DNA of 64,000 nucleotides. It comes from Geodermatophilus obscurus. Lineage in GTDB: Bacteria; Actinomycetota; Actinomycetes; Mycobacteriales; Geodermatophilaceae. A program made the position numbers and the translations under genes. Shown here piece after piece: positions 42,404-51,489 of the stretch (positions are counted from its first letter, which is position 1; every line of letters begins with the position of its first letter). A model generated the notes under the pieces. It was not told where the DNA came from and ran no database searches. It saw nothing but the letters and a program-made list of their open reading frames with translations. The stretch spans positions 62,001 through 126,000 of the forward strand of contig NZ_FOWE01000005.1 of assembly GCF_900115395.1 (NCBI RefSeq), in the 5' to 3' direction.

Positions 42404-45030
42404 GCGACCTGACCGTCGGCGCCGTCACCGTCGAGCACCACCGCGAGCCGCTCGGCATCGGCGAGACGGCACCGCGCCTGTCGTGGGTGACGTCGACCGA
42501 GCTGCCGGACTGGCGGCAGGCCGCCTACGAGGTGGAGGTCGAGCCGGAGGACGGGCCGGCGTGGTCGTCGGGCCGCGTCGACTCCGACACCTCGGTGCTC
42601 GTGCCGTGGGGCGCGCCGCCGCTGACCAGCCGGGAGCGGCGCACCGTCCGCGTCCGCGTGTGGGGCGCCGGCGACGCGCAGCCCTCCGGGTGGAGCGAGG
42701 ACGTCGTCGTCGAGGCGGGGCTGCTCGAGCCCGAGGACTGGACGGCGGTCCTGGTCCGGCCGGTGCTGCCCGAGGGCGAGGAGCCGGCCGTCCTGCTGCG
42801 GCGGGAGTTCACGCTCGACGCCCCGGTCGTCCGCGCCCGGCTGTACGCCACCGCGCAGGGCGTGTTCGAGGCCGAGCTCAACGGCGCGCCCGTCGGCGAC
42901 GAGGTGCTGGCGCCCGGCTGGACCAGCTACCGGCACCGGCTCCGCTACCGCACCCACGACGTCACCGCGCTGCTCTCCGAGGGCGCCAACGCCCTGGGCG
43001 TGCACCTCGCCGACGGCTGGTTCCGCGGCCACCTCGGCTTCACCGGCAAGCGGCACTGGTACGGCGACCGGACCGGGGCGTTCGCGCAGCTGGAGGTCGA
43101 GCACCCCGACGGCTCGCGCACGGTGGTCACCACCGACGGTTCCTGGCGCTCGGCGCCCAGCTGGCTGACCCGCGCCGGCCTCTACTCCGGCGAGACCGCC
43201 GACCTGCGCCGCGAGGTGCCCGGCTGGTCGGCGCCCGGCCTCGACGACGCGGACTGGACGCCGGTCGAGGCCGGCGACCTCGATCTCGCCACGCTCGTGG
43301 CCCCGACCGGCCCGCCGGTGCGACGCACCGAGGTGCTGCCCGCGGTGTCGGTGTCCACCTCACCGTCGGGGAAGGTGCTCGTCGACCTCGGCCAGAACCT
43401 CGTCGGCCGGCTACGGCTGCGCCTGCCCGACGGCCCGGCCGGCACCGAGGTCACCGTCCGGCACGCCGAGGTGCTCGAGCACGGCGAGCTCGGCACCCGC
43501 CCGCTGCGCGCCGCGCGGGCGACCGACGTCGTCGTCCTCGACGGGAACGGCCCGCGCACCTGGGAGCCGCGGTTCACCTTCCACGGCTTCCGGTACGCCG
43601 AGGTGACCGGCTGGTCCGGCGAGCTGACCGCCGACGACCTCGAGGCCGTCGTCCTGCACACCGATCTGCGGCGCACCGGGACGTTCACCTGCTCCGACCC
43701 CGACGTCGAGCGGCTGCACGAGAACGTCGTGTGGGGGATGCGCGGCAACTTCCTCGACATCCCGACCGACTGCCCGCAGCGCGACGAGCGGCTGGGCTGG
43801 ACCGGCGACCTGCAGGTGTTCGCGCCGACCGCGTCGTTCCTCTACGACACCACCGGCATGCTGCGCTCCTGGCTGGCCGACCTGGCCGCCGAGCAGCGGG
43901 AGTTCGACGGCGTCGTCCCGATGTACGTGCCGTTCCTGCCGCTGCTGCCGTTCCCGCAGCAGGCCGAGACCGGCTGGGGCGACGCCGCGGTCGTCGTCCC
44001 CTGGGTGCTGTACCAGCGCACCGGCGACGCCGGGCTGCTCGCCGACCAGTGGGAGTCGATGACCGGCTGGATCGACGCGTTCGCCGCGCGGGCGGGGGAG
44101 GAGCTCGACTTCCCCGGAGGCGGGTTCTCCTTCGGCGACTGGCTCGACACCGCCGCCCCGCCGGACAACCCGGCGGCCGCCCGGACGCCGTGGCAGTGCG
44201 TGGCCACCGCCTACCTGGCCCGCTCGGCACGCACGGTCGCTCAGGCGGCGGAGGTGCTGGGCCGCGACGGCGCGCGGTTCGCCGAGCTGGGGGAGCGGGC
44301 AGCCGCCCGGTTCCGCGCCGAGTACGTCTCCCCGAACGGCCGGGTCGCCTTCCCGTCGCAGACCGCCTACGCCCTGGCCCTGGAGTTCGACCTGCTCGAG
44401 CCGGCGCAGCGCGGGCACGCCGGGCGGCTGCTGGCCGACCAGGTGCTGAAGGACGGGTTCCACATCGCGAGCGGATTCCTGGGCACGCCGCTGGTCACCG
44501 ACGCGCTGACCGGGGCCGGGGAGCTGGCCACCGCCTACGAGCTGCTGCTGCAGCGGGAGAACCCGTCGTGGCTGTACCCGGTGACGATGGGCGCGACGAC
44601 GATCTGGGAGCGCTGGGACTCCATGCTCCCCGACGGGTCGGTCAACCCCGGCGACATGACGTCGTTCAACCACTACGCGCTCGGCGCGGTGGCCGACTGG
44701 CTGCACCGCACGGTCGCCGGCCTGGCCCCGGCCGCGCCGGGCTACCGGCGGCTGCGGGTGGAGCCCCGTCCCGGGCCGGGGCTCACCTCGGCGGCGGCCA
44801 CCCACGAGACGCCGTACGGCACCGCGTCGGTGTCGTGGGCGCTGACCGGCGGGACGGCGTTCGCGCTCGACGTCGTCGTCCCGCCGAACACGACCGCGGA
44901 GGTCGTGCTGCCCGACGGCAGCGCACCGGGAGAGGTCGGCTCCGGCCGGCACGCGTTCACGTGCGAGATCGAGGAGCCCCGCCCGGTGGAGAAGCCGGCG
45001 CTGTTCTTCGACCCGGACGCGCACGCGTGA
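42400..45030 (+). CDS. GH78 alpha-L-rhamnosidase (second copy)
   Basis: 876 residues with the same domain order as the first GH78 protein but clearly diverged. The N-terminal domain begins LTVGAVTVEHHREPLGIGETAPRLSW. The catalytic motif is DCPQRDERLGWTGDLQ (Asp457, Glu463), followed by MGATTIWERWDSM and SFNHYALGAVADWLHR in the barrel. Two non-identical intracellular rhamnosidases suggest different linkages or aglycones (for example rutinoside versus neohesperidoside, or aryl-linked). GTGA overlaps at both ends. No signal peptide. Confidence 0.93.
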   Translation: MSDLTVGAVTVEHHREPLGIGETAPRLSWVTSTELPDWRQAAYEVEVEPEDGPAWSSGRVDSDTSVLVPWGAPPLTSRERRTVRVRVWGAGDAQPSGWSEDVVVEAGLLEPEDWTAVLVRPVLPEGEEPAVLLRREFTLDAPVVRARLYATAQGVFEAELNGAPVGDEVLAPGWTSYRHRLRYRTHDVTALLSEGANALGVHLADGWFRGHLGFTGKRHWYGDRTGAFAQLEVEHPDGSRTVVTTDGSWRSAPSWLTRAGLYSGETADLRREVPGWSAPGLDDADWTPVEAGDLDLATLVAPTGPPVRRTEVLPAVSVSTSPSGKVLVDLGQNLVGRLRLRLPDGPAGTEVTVRHAEVLEHGELGTRPLRAARATDVVVLDGNGPRTWEPRFTFHGFRYAEVTGWSGELTADDLEAVVLHTDLRRTGTFTCSDPDVERLHENVVWGMRGNFLDIPTDCPQRDERLGWTGDLQVFAPTASFLYDTTGMLRSWLADLAAEQREFDGVVPMYVPFLPLLPFPQQAETGWGDAAVVVPWVLYQRTGDAGLLADQWESMTGWIDAFAARAGEELDFPGGGFSFGDWLDTAAPPDNPAAARTPWQCVATAYLARSARTVAQAAEVLGRDGARFAELGERAAARFRAEYVSPNGRVAFPSQTAYALALEFDLLEPAQRGHAGRLLADQVLKDGFHIASGFLGTPLVTDALTGAGELATAYELLLQRENPSWLYPVTMGATTIWERWDSMLPDGSVNPGDMTSFNHYALGAVADWLHRTVAGLAPAAPGYRRLRVEPRPGPGLTSAAATHETPYGTASVSWALTGGTAFALDVVVPPNTTAEVVLPDGSAPGEVGSGRHAFTCEIEEPRPVEKPALFFDPDAHA

Positions 45031-46499
45031 CCCCGCGCCCCGTCGTCCCCGGCTTCCACCCCGACCCGAGCGTGGTCCGGGTCGGCGACACGTACTGGTT
45101 GGTGCACTCGAGCTTCGAGTACGCCCCCGGCGTCCCGCTGTACCGCTCGACCGACCTGGTGACGTGGGAGCAGGCCGGGCACGTGCTGGCCCGGCCCTCG
45201 CAGCTCGACTTGTCGGCCGCGCCCGGGTCGGGCGGGATCACCGCGCCGACGATCCGCCACCACGACGGCCGGTTCTGGATGGTCACCACCAACCTCGCCG
45301 ACGGCGGCTGGCAGGTGCTCGTCTCGGCCGAGGACCCGCTCGGGGAGTGGTCGGACCCGCTGCGGATGACCGGCGTGCGCGGCATCGACCCCGACCTCGC
45401 CTGGGACGACGACGGCACGCTGCTGGTCAGCTACGCCGGCTTCGGCGCAGGCGGCCCGGCCGGGCTCGTGCAGCAGGCCGTCGACCCGGTCACCGGCGCC
45501 GCGCTCACCGGGCGGCGGCCGCTGTGGCAGGGCACCGGCGGGCGGTTCCCCGAGGGGCCGCACCTCTACCGGGTGGGCGACCTCTGGTACCTGCTCATCG
45601 CCGAGGGCGGCACCGAGCGCGGGCACGCGGTGACCATCGCGCGCGGGCCGTCGCCGGCCGGGCCGTTCGAGCCGTGCCCGTCCAACCCGCTGCTCACCCA
45701 CCGCGGCGTCGAGTCGCCGGTGCAGAACACCGGCCACGCCGACCTGGTGCAGCGGCCCGACGGCAGCTGGGCGGTCGTCTTCCACGGCGTGCGCCCGCGC
45801 GGCGCCAGCCCGCAGTTCCACGTCCTCGGCCGGGAGACCTTCGCCGCCGAGGTCGAGTGGGTCGACGGCTGGCCGCGGCTGGGGGAGTGGCTGACCCCGC
45901 CGGACGGCACCGTCGAGGTCGCCGACGACCTCTCCGGCCCCGCGTGGGTCGCGCCCCGGCGGTTCCCCGGCGAGCTGCTGACCCAGGTGGAGGGCGGCTG
46001 GCGGCTGACCGCGGCCGACCCCGACCCCGCGTCGGAGGACCTCGCGTTCGTGGGCCGCCGCCAGGAGCACGAGGACGCCCGCTTCCGTGCCGTCGTGCGG
46101 GCCTCCGACGGGGTCGGCGGGCTGTCCCTGCGCATCGACGCCCGGCACCACCTCGACCTCGAGGTCGACGGCGACCGCGTCCGCGCCGTCGCCCAGGTCG
46201 GCGCGCTGCGCTCCGTGCTCGGCGAGGCGGAGGTCGCCCCCGGGGACGTGACCCTCGAGATCCGCACGCTCCCCGGCGAGGGGCACTTCTCCTCGACGGC
46301 GCTCGCCCCCGACGTCCTGGTGGCCGGCCTCGTCGGTGTGGGCGGGTTCGCCGAGCTGGGCCGCCTCGACGGGCGCTACGTCTCCACCGAGGTCGCCGGC
46401 GGCATGACCGGACGGCTCGGCGGCGTCTGGTGCGCGCGCGGCGAACTGCACGTCCGCTCGACCACCTACCGCGGCGCCGACGACCCGGCCGCCGCCTGA
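45027..46499 (+). CDS. GH43-family beta-xylosidase / alpha-L-arabinofuranosidase
   Basis: 490 residues. The five-bladed propeller domain has the catalytic base Asp in VVPGFHPDPSVV, the pKa-modulating Asp in IDPDLAWDDDG and the acid Glu in GGRFPEGPHLY. From about residue 310 a C-terminal concanavalin-like domain follows, as in xylosidase-type GH43 proteins. No signal peptide. It would clip xylose or arabinose from imported glycosides. It overlaps the second GH78 gene by 4 nt. Confidence 0.9.
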   Translation: MTPRPVVPGFHPDPSVVRVGDTYWLVHSSFEYAPGVPLYRSTDLVTWEQAGHVLARPSQLDLSAAPGSGGITAPTIRHHDGRFWMVTTNLADGGWQVLVSAEDPLGEWSDPLRMTGVRGIDPDLAWDDDGTLLVSYAGFGAGGPAGLVQQAVDPVTGAALTGRRPLWQGTGGRFPEGPHLYRVGDLWYLLIAEGGTERGHAVTIARGPSPAGPFEPCPSNPLLTHRGVESPVQNTGHADLVQRPDGSWAVVFHGVRPRGASPQFHVLGRETFAAEVEWVDGWPRLGEWLTPPDGTVEVADDLSGPAWVAPRRFPGELLTQVEGGWRLTAADPDPASEDLAFVGRRQEHEDARFRAVVRASDGVGGLSLRIDARHHLDLEVDGDRVRAVAQVGALRSVLGEAEVAPGDVTLEIRTLPGEGHFSSTALAPDVLVAGLVGVGGFAELGRLDGRYVSTEVAGGMTGRLGGVWCARGELHVRSTTYRGADDPAAA

Positions 46500-46513
46500 C
46501 TCCGGAGGAACGC

Positions 46514-47380
46514 GTGTCCCTGCGCATCACACGACGCTGCCGCGTCGTCGTCGACAACGACTGGGCCGGTGACCCGGACGGCCTGGTCGCCCTCGCCCAC
46601 CACCTGCTCAGCCCCGCCAACCGGGTGGACGCGGTGACCAGCTCGCACTTGAACCCGGTGTTCGGGCCACCCGAGGGCACCGCGGAGAGAGGCGCCCGGT
46701 TCGCCCAGGAGCTGGTGGACCTGGTCGGCGGCCCCCGGCCGGCGGTCGCCGCCGGCTGCGACGTGGTCCTGGACGCAGGCGACACCCGCTCGGCCGCGGC
46801 GGACCTCATCGTCGCCGAGGCCCGGCGGGACGACCCGTTGCCGCTGCTGCTCGTCTGCGCCGGGCCGCTCACCAACGTCGCCCAGGCACTGCGGCAGGCG
46901 CCGGAGATCGCGCAGCGGCTGACGCTGGTCTGGGTCGGCGGGGCACTGGACCCGGCCGCCTTCGAGTACAACCGGGAGACCGACGCCGAGGCAGCCCGTG
47001 AGGTGCTGGCCCGCACCGACCTCGCCGTCTCCCAGTTCCCGCTGGAGACCTACCGGCGGTGCGAGTACTCCGTCGCCGAACTGGAGCAGGACCTGGGTGG
47101 GGCGGGCCGGGTGGGGGCGTGGCTGTGGCAGCGGTACGTCGAGCTGCCGATCCCCTACTTCGTGGAGCAGGGGGAGACCTGGCCGCTCGGCGACAGCCCG
47201 CCGTTGCTGCTGACCGCCCTCAGCGATGCCACCAGCGCGTGGACCGAGACCGCGTCCGCGCCCGGGGGTGCGTCCCGCCGCGTGTACGTCGACGTCGACG
47301 TCCGGCTGCTGGTCGCCGACCTCTACGCCAAACTGCGCCGGCACGAGCGGCAGGCGGTCGGGGCCTCGGGGCCGGTGTGA
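46514..47380 (+). CDS. Nucleoside-hydrolase-family protein
   Basis: 288 residues of the inosine-uridine nucleoside hydrolase fold. The Ca-binding N-terminal motif, normally DTDPGIDDA, reads DNDWAGDPDG here, keeping the aspartate spacing but losing the Pro-Gly. LVCAGPLTNVAQAL and LVWVGGALDP are conserved family strands, and EYNRETDAEAAREVL matches the NxxxDPEAA-type segment. It presumably hydrolyses N- or O-ribosidic bonds, but its place at the end of the glycosidase operon and its variant motif suggest a specialised glycoside. GTG start with GGAGGAA 4 nt upstream. Confidence 0.83.
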   Translation: MSLRITRRCRVVVDNDWAGDPDGLVALAHHLLSPANRVDAVTSSHLNPVFGPPEGTAERGARFAQELVDLVGGPRPAVAAGCDVVLDAGDTRSAAADLIVAEARRDDPLPLLLVCAGPLTNVAQALRQAPEIAQRLTLVWVGGALDPAAFEYNRETDAEAAREVLARTDLAVSQFPLETYRRCEYSVAELEQDLGGAGRVGAWLWQRYVELPIPYFVEQGETWPLGDSPPLLLTALSDATSAWTETASAPGGASRRVYVDVDVRLLVADLYAKLRRHERQAVGASGPV

Positions 47381-47389
47381 CCGGTGACC

Positions 47390-47411
47390 GGGTGGGGCAC
47401 CCGCCCCACCC
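47390..47411. terminator. Terminator hairpin between convergent operons
   Basis: GGGTGGGGC and GCCCCACCC form perfect 9-bp arms around a 4-nt ACCC loop. It lies in the 37-nt gap between the convergent nucleoside-hydrolase and SDR genes and can terminate both. Confidence 0.7.
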
Positions 47412-47417
47412 CACGGG

Positions 47418-48170
47418 TCACAACGTGGTCATGCCGCCGTCCACGGCGAACACCGCACCGGTGGCGAACGCCGACTCGTCGCTGGCCAGGAACACCATGA
47501 CGCCCTCGAGGTCACCGGTCGTGCCGGCCCGGCCCATTGGGATCCGGCCCACGATCGCGGCCCGCGCCCCGGGGTCGGCGGTGAGGGTGCTGACCAGACC
47601 GGTCTCGGTGTAGGGCGGCACGACGGTGTTCACCCGGATGCCCCGCCGGGCGTAGGCGGCGGCGACCGTGCGGCCCAGCCCGTGCATGCCGGCCTTGGAC
47701 GACGCGTAGGCGGTAAACTCCGCGCCCTCGCCGCGGACCGCGGTGGGGCTGCCGGTCAGGACGACCGAGCCGCCGCCGACGGTCAGCATGCCGCGGACCG
47801 CGTGCTTGATGGTCAGGAAGGCGCCGGTCAGGTTGACCTCGTGGGTGCGCCGCCAGACGTCGAGGTCGAGGTCGGCGACCTCGGCGTCCTGTCCGAACAG
47901 CTGCACGCCGGCGTTGACGACGACGACGTCGGGGACCCAGCCGTCCGCGGCCAGCGTGGCGAACCCGCCCGCCACGCTGTCCTCGCCGGTGACGTCCATC
48001 GGCACCGCCCGCCCGCCCGACGCCGCGGCGGCCGCCTCGGCCCCTGCGGCGTCGCGGTCGGCGTAGGCGACCCGCGCTCCCTCGGCGGCGAACCGGTCGG
48101 CCACCGCCCGCCCGATGCCGGCGGCAGCTCCGGTGACCAGTGCCGTCTTGCCCGTCAATCGCCCACTCAC
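47418..48170 (-). CDS. SDR-family dehydrogenase
   Basis: A 250-residue classical SDR. Cofactor loop TGAAAGIG, acidic ADRD after strand 2 (favouring NAD+), NAGV, catalytic Ser in LTGSPTAV, and Tyr/Lys in YASSKAG. The C-terminus ends in the common FAVDGGMTTL. It could oxidise a sugar (for example L-rhamnose or L-fucose 1-dehydrogenase or a keto-deoxy acid dehydrogenase) or a phenolic alcohol. GTG start, weak ribosome binding site. It diverges from a GH2 gene, with a motif related to the IclR sites between them. Confidence 0.85.
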   Translation of the reverse strand: MSGRLTGKTALVTGAAAGIGRAVADRFAAEGARVAYADRDAAGAEAAAAASGGRAVPMDVTGEDSVAGGFATLAADGWVPDVVVVNAGVQLFGQDAEVADLDLDVWRRTHEVNLTGAFLTIKHAVRGMLTVGGGSVVLTGSPTAVRGEGAEFTAYASSKAGMHGLGRTVAAAYARRGIRVNTVVPPYTETGLVSTLTADPGARAAIVGRIPMGRAGTTGDLEGVMVFLASDESAFATGAVFAVDGGMTTL

Positions 48171-48213
48171 GTCCGCAGTCTGTCCCGCGCCCCCCGGGGC
48201 ACCGGCACCCGTC

Positions 48214-48228
48214 TGCCAACCACCGGCA
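48214..48228. promoter_or_regulatory. Weaker IclR-type operator candidate in the SDR/GH2 divergent region
   Basis: TGCCAACCACCGGCA keeps the TGCCA...GGCA ends and spacing of the shared motif but mismatches at two inner positions. It lies 44 nt from the SDR start and 170 nt before the GH2 start. Confidence 0.4.
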
Positions 48229-48248
48229 CGCCGCTGTCCGTCGCATGC

Positions 48249-48272
48249 GCGCCTCGTCGAAGATCGAGGCGC
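48249..48272. repeat. Inverted repeat in the SDR/GH2 intergenic region
   Basis: GCGCCTCG and CGAGGCGC form 8-bp arms around an 8-nt centre. It could be a regulator site or a leader hairpin. The rest of the ~227-nt region shows no gene. Confidence 0.4.
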
Positions 48273-48397
48273 GGGCTCCAGCGGCGACCCAGCGGACGGC
48301 CGGTCGCCCCGACGCCGGACCCGCGTGGGCATGGGGCGCTCCAGCCAGGACGCCATCCGTCGCGTGCTGCCTCTTCGTCCCCGATGACAGGACAGCC

Positions 48398-50809
48398 ATG
48401 CGCCGCATCCCGTTCACGACCGGCTGGCAGACCCGCCGGCACGCCAACTCCTTCGCCGAGATGGTCGGCGCCGCGGCGCCCTGGCGGGACGTGACCCTGC
48501 CGCACGACGCGACCCTGGGTGAGACCCGCGACCCCGTCCACGGCGCCGGCCGCGGCTACTTCCCCGGCGGCGTGTACGAGTACCGGGCGACGCTCCCCGC
48601 GCCCGCGGAGTACGCCGACCGCCGCGTCCTGCTCGAGTTCGAGGGCGTCTACCGGCGAGCGACGGTCTCCGTGAACGGCGCCCTGGCCGGCCACTGGGCG
48701 TCGGGCTACACCGGCTTCGCCGTGCCGCTCGACGACGTCCTCCGGTACGGCGAGGACAACGAGGTGCGGGTCGTGTGCCGGTCCGCCGAGGACTCCCGCT
48801 GGTACGCCGGCGCCGGGATCCACCGGCCGGTGCACCTCGTCGTCGGCGACCTGCTGCACGTGGCGCTCGACGGCGTCCGCGTCACCACCGAGGACGTCGA
48901 CGCCGACCTCGCCGTGATCGAGGTCGTGACGACCGTGGAGAACGACCGGCCGCGGCTGGCCACCGTCGAGGCGGTCACCGAGGTCCGCGACGCCGCCGGC
49001 GCGGTCGTCGCCACCGACCGGGCGCCGGTCACCGTGCGGCCCGGTGAGCCGGCGGTCGTGCGCCAGCGCCTCGTCGTCCGCGAGCCCGTCCTGTGGGGTC
49101 CCGGCTCGTCGGCCCTGTACACCGCCACGGTGCAGCTCCGCGACGGCGACGCGGTCGTCGACGACGGGACGGCGACCTTCGGCATCCGGACGATCTCGGT
49201 CGACCCGGTGCGCGGCCTGCGCGTCAACGGCGAGAAGGTGCACCTGCGCGGGGCCTGCGTGCACTCCGACAACGGCGTCCTCGGCTCGGCCACCATCGAC
49301 CGCTCCGACGAGCGGCGGGTGGAGCTGCTGCAGGCGGCCGGCTTCAACGCCCTGCGCAGCGCCCACAACCCGATGAGCCGGGCGATGCTCGAGGCCTGCG
49401 ACCGGCTCGGCGTCCTGGTGATGGACGAGCTGAGCGACGTGTGGACCGAGAGCAAGTCCGATTTCGACGCCGCACTGGACTTCCCCGAGTGGTGGCAGCG
49501 CGACGTCGCCGCGATGGTGCGCAAGGACGCCAACCACCCCAGCGTGGTCATGTACTCGATCGGCAACGAGATCCCCGAGCTCGCCACCCCGCAGGGCGCG
49601 CTGTGGTCCCGGCGGCTGGCCGAGGAGGTGCGCCGCCTCGACCCGACCCGGCTCGTGACCAACGGCGTCAACGGGATGCTCGCCGTCATCGGGGAGGCCA
49701 GGGCCGGCGCCGAGGCCGGGGGCGGCATCAACACGATGCTGTCGGACATGGGCGGCTTCATGCGGGAGCTGTCCGGGTCGGAGCTGGTCGGCCGGCGGAC
49801 GGCGGAGTCCTTCGCGGTGCTCGACGTGGCCGGCCTGAACTACATGGACGCCCGCTACGAGGCCGACCGTCAGGTCTTCCCGAACCGCGTCGTCGTGGGC
49901 AGCGAGACCTTCCCGGCCGACATCGACCGGCTGTGGCCGCTGGTCCGCGACAACCCGCACGTGATCGGCGACTTCACCTGGACCGGCTGGGACTACCTCG
50001 GCGAGGTGGGCATCGGCCGGGTCGCCGACGTCGAGGACCCGACCGCCCGCCAGCTCAACGGCCCGTACCCGTGGCTGCTCGCCCACGTCGGCGACATCGA
50101 CGTCACGGGGCACCGGCGGCCGGCGTCCTACCACCGCGAGATCGTCTTCGGCCTCCGGCGCGACCCCTACGTCGCGGTGCTGCGGCCGGAGCGCTCCGGC
50201 CGGGAGACCGTGTCGACGCCGTGGGCCTGGAGCGACACCGTCGGCAGCTGGGCCTTCCCCTCCGGGACCGAGGGGACGCCGCTGACGGTCGAGGTCTCCA
50301 GCGACGCCGAGGAGGTCGAGCTGCTGCTCGACGGCGAGTCACTGGGCACCGCGAAGGCGGGGGAGGCCAACCGGTTCCGGTCGGAGTTCACGGTGACCTG
50401 GGCGCCCGGCGAGCTCACCGCCGTCGCCCGCACCGGCGGGGAGGAGACGGGCCGGTTCTCGCTGCGGGCGGCGGAGGGACCGGTCGCGCTGGCCGCCGTC
50501 GCCGACCGCGGGGTCATCCGGGCCGACGGCACCGACCTCGCGTACGTGGACCTGGCGCTGCAGGACGCCGCCGGCACCGTGGCGCTCGGCGTCGACCGCG
50601 AGGTCACCGTCACCGTCGAGGGACCCGGCGTGCTCGCCGGGTTCGGTAGCGCGGCACCGGCGACCGAGGAGTCCTACCTCGACGAGGTGCACACCACGTT
50701 CGACGGCCGCGCGCTCGCCGTCGTCCGCCCCACCGGCCCGGGGACCATCACCCTCACCGCCTCGGCGCCGGGCTGCGGGCGCGTGACCGCGACCGTCGAG
50801 GCGCGCTGA
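48398..50809 (+). CDS. GH2 beta-galactosidase-type glycoside hydrolase with C-terminal Ig-like domains
   Basis: 803 residues: sugar-binding jelly roll, immunoglobulin-like domain, TIM barrel with acid/base Glu391 in SIGNEIPE and nucleophile Glu503 in VVGSETFPA, then DUF4982-like and invasin/Ig-like C-terminal domains (EVELLLDGESLG, DLAYVDLALQDAAG). This is the larger beta-galactosidase/mannosidase-like GH2 subgroup, distinct from the compact beta-glucuronidase encoded at 59076. The ATG has CAGGACAG just upstream. No signal peptide. It likely trims galactose or a related residue from imported glycans or glycosides. Confidence 0.9.
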   Translation: MRRIPFTTGWQTRRHANSFAEMVGAAAPWRDVTLPHDATLGETRDPVHGAGRGYFPGGVYEYRATLPAPAEYADRRVLLEFEGVYRRATVSVNGALAGHWASGYTGFAVPLDDVLRYGEDNEVRVVCRSAEDSRWYAGAGIHRPVHLVVGDLLHVALDGVRVTTEDVDADLAVIEVVTTVENDRPRLATVEAVTEVRDAAGAVVATDRAPVTVRPGEPAVVRQRLVVREPVLWGPGSSALYTATVQLRDGDAVVDDGTATFGIRTISVDPVRGLRVNGEKVHLRGACVHSDNGVLGSATIDRSDERRVELLQAAGFNALRSAHNPMSRAMLEACDRLGVLVMDELSDVWTESKSDFDAALDFPEWWQRDVAAMVRKDANHPSVVMYSIGNEIPELATPQGALWSRRLAEEVRRLDPTRLVTNGVNGMLAVIGEARAGAEAGGGINTMLSDMGGFMRELSGSELVGRRTAESFAVLDVAGLNYMDARYEADRQVFPNRVVVGSETFPADIDRLWPLVRDNPHVIGDFTWTGWDYLGEVGIGRVADVEDPTARQLNGPYPWLLAHVGDIDVTGHRRPASYHREIVFGLRRDPYVAVLRPERSGRETVSTPWAWSDTVGSWAFPSGTEGTPLTVEVSSDAEEVELLLDGESLGTAKAGEANRFRSEFTVTWAPGELTAVARTGGEETGRFSLRAAEGPVALAAVADRGVIRADGTDLAYVDLALQDAAGTVALGVDREVTVTVEGPGVLAGFGSAAPATEESYLDEVHTTFDGRALAVVRPTGPGTITLTASAPGCGRVTATVEAR

Positions 50810-50832
50810 CCGGGCTCCTCTACGGTGCCGGC

Positions 50833-51425
50833 ATGACGGACGGGGAGCTGCGCGTGCAGCCGTGGCACGCCGGCGCGTGGACGACCGCCCCCGCCGCCGT
50901 CGCCGAGGACGGGCCGGACGTGGTGGTGACCGCCGTCGAGGGCAGCGACGCGTGGCGGCACACCGCCTACGGGTTCGTGCACGACGACGCGCACGCGCTC
51001 CTCGCCCCGTTGGCGTCCCCGGGCGCGGTCGAGGTGACGTTCGACGTTGGGTGGGACGGGCAGTTCGACCAGGCCGGGTGGTGCTGCGGGCCGACGAGCA
51101 GACCTGGCTCAAGGCCGGTGTGGAGATGACCGACGGCGCCGCCCACGTCGGCGCCGTCGTCACGCTGGGCCGCTCGGACTGGTCGCTGGCACCGGTGCCG
51201 GAGTGGGCCGGCCGCCGGGTCACCGTCCGGGCCAGCCGTGCCGGGGACGCGGTCACCGTCCGCGCGCGGGTCGACGACGAGGCGTTCCGGCTGGTCCGGG
51301 TCGCGTCCTTCCCGCCGCACCCCGCGGTGCGGGCCGGGCCCTATTGCTGCGCACCCACCCGCAGTGGCCTCGTCGTGCGTTTCCGGCGGTGGGCGGTCGG
51401 CCCGGCGGACGCCGCGCTGCACTGA
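50833..51425 (+). pseudogene. DUF1349-family protein, split by a 1-nt frameshift
   Basis: Read in one frame from the ATG the protein starts MTDGELRVQPWHAGAWTTAP and continues through DVGWDGQFDQAG. The family continuation VVLRADEQTWLKAGVEMTDG appears in the next frame. Adding one base to the GGG at 51076-51078 would restore a single ~197-codon gene ending at 51425. DUF1349 proteins are ~200-residue concanavalin-like beta-sandwiches, often linked to GH2/GH43 enzymes. Either the gene is recently inactivated or this is a homopolymer sequencing error. It lies 23 nt behind the GH2 gene. Confidence 0.8.
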
Positions 51426-51430
51426 GCGGC

Positions 51431-51449
51431 GCTGCCACTGGATGGCAGC
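51431..51449. promoter_or_regulatory. Candidate IclR operator upstream of the GH3 gene
   Basis: The core TGCCACTGGATGGCA (51433-51447) matches the shared motif. With flanks it gives GCTGCCA...TGGCAGC, perfect 7-bp arms and the most symmetric copy in the window. It lies about 40 nt before the GH3 start, so GH3 may have its own promoter. Confidence 0.62.
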
Positions 51450-51489
51450 CGCGAGGACGGTGCGGTCCGCGGCACAGCAGGATCGGGTG

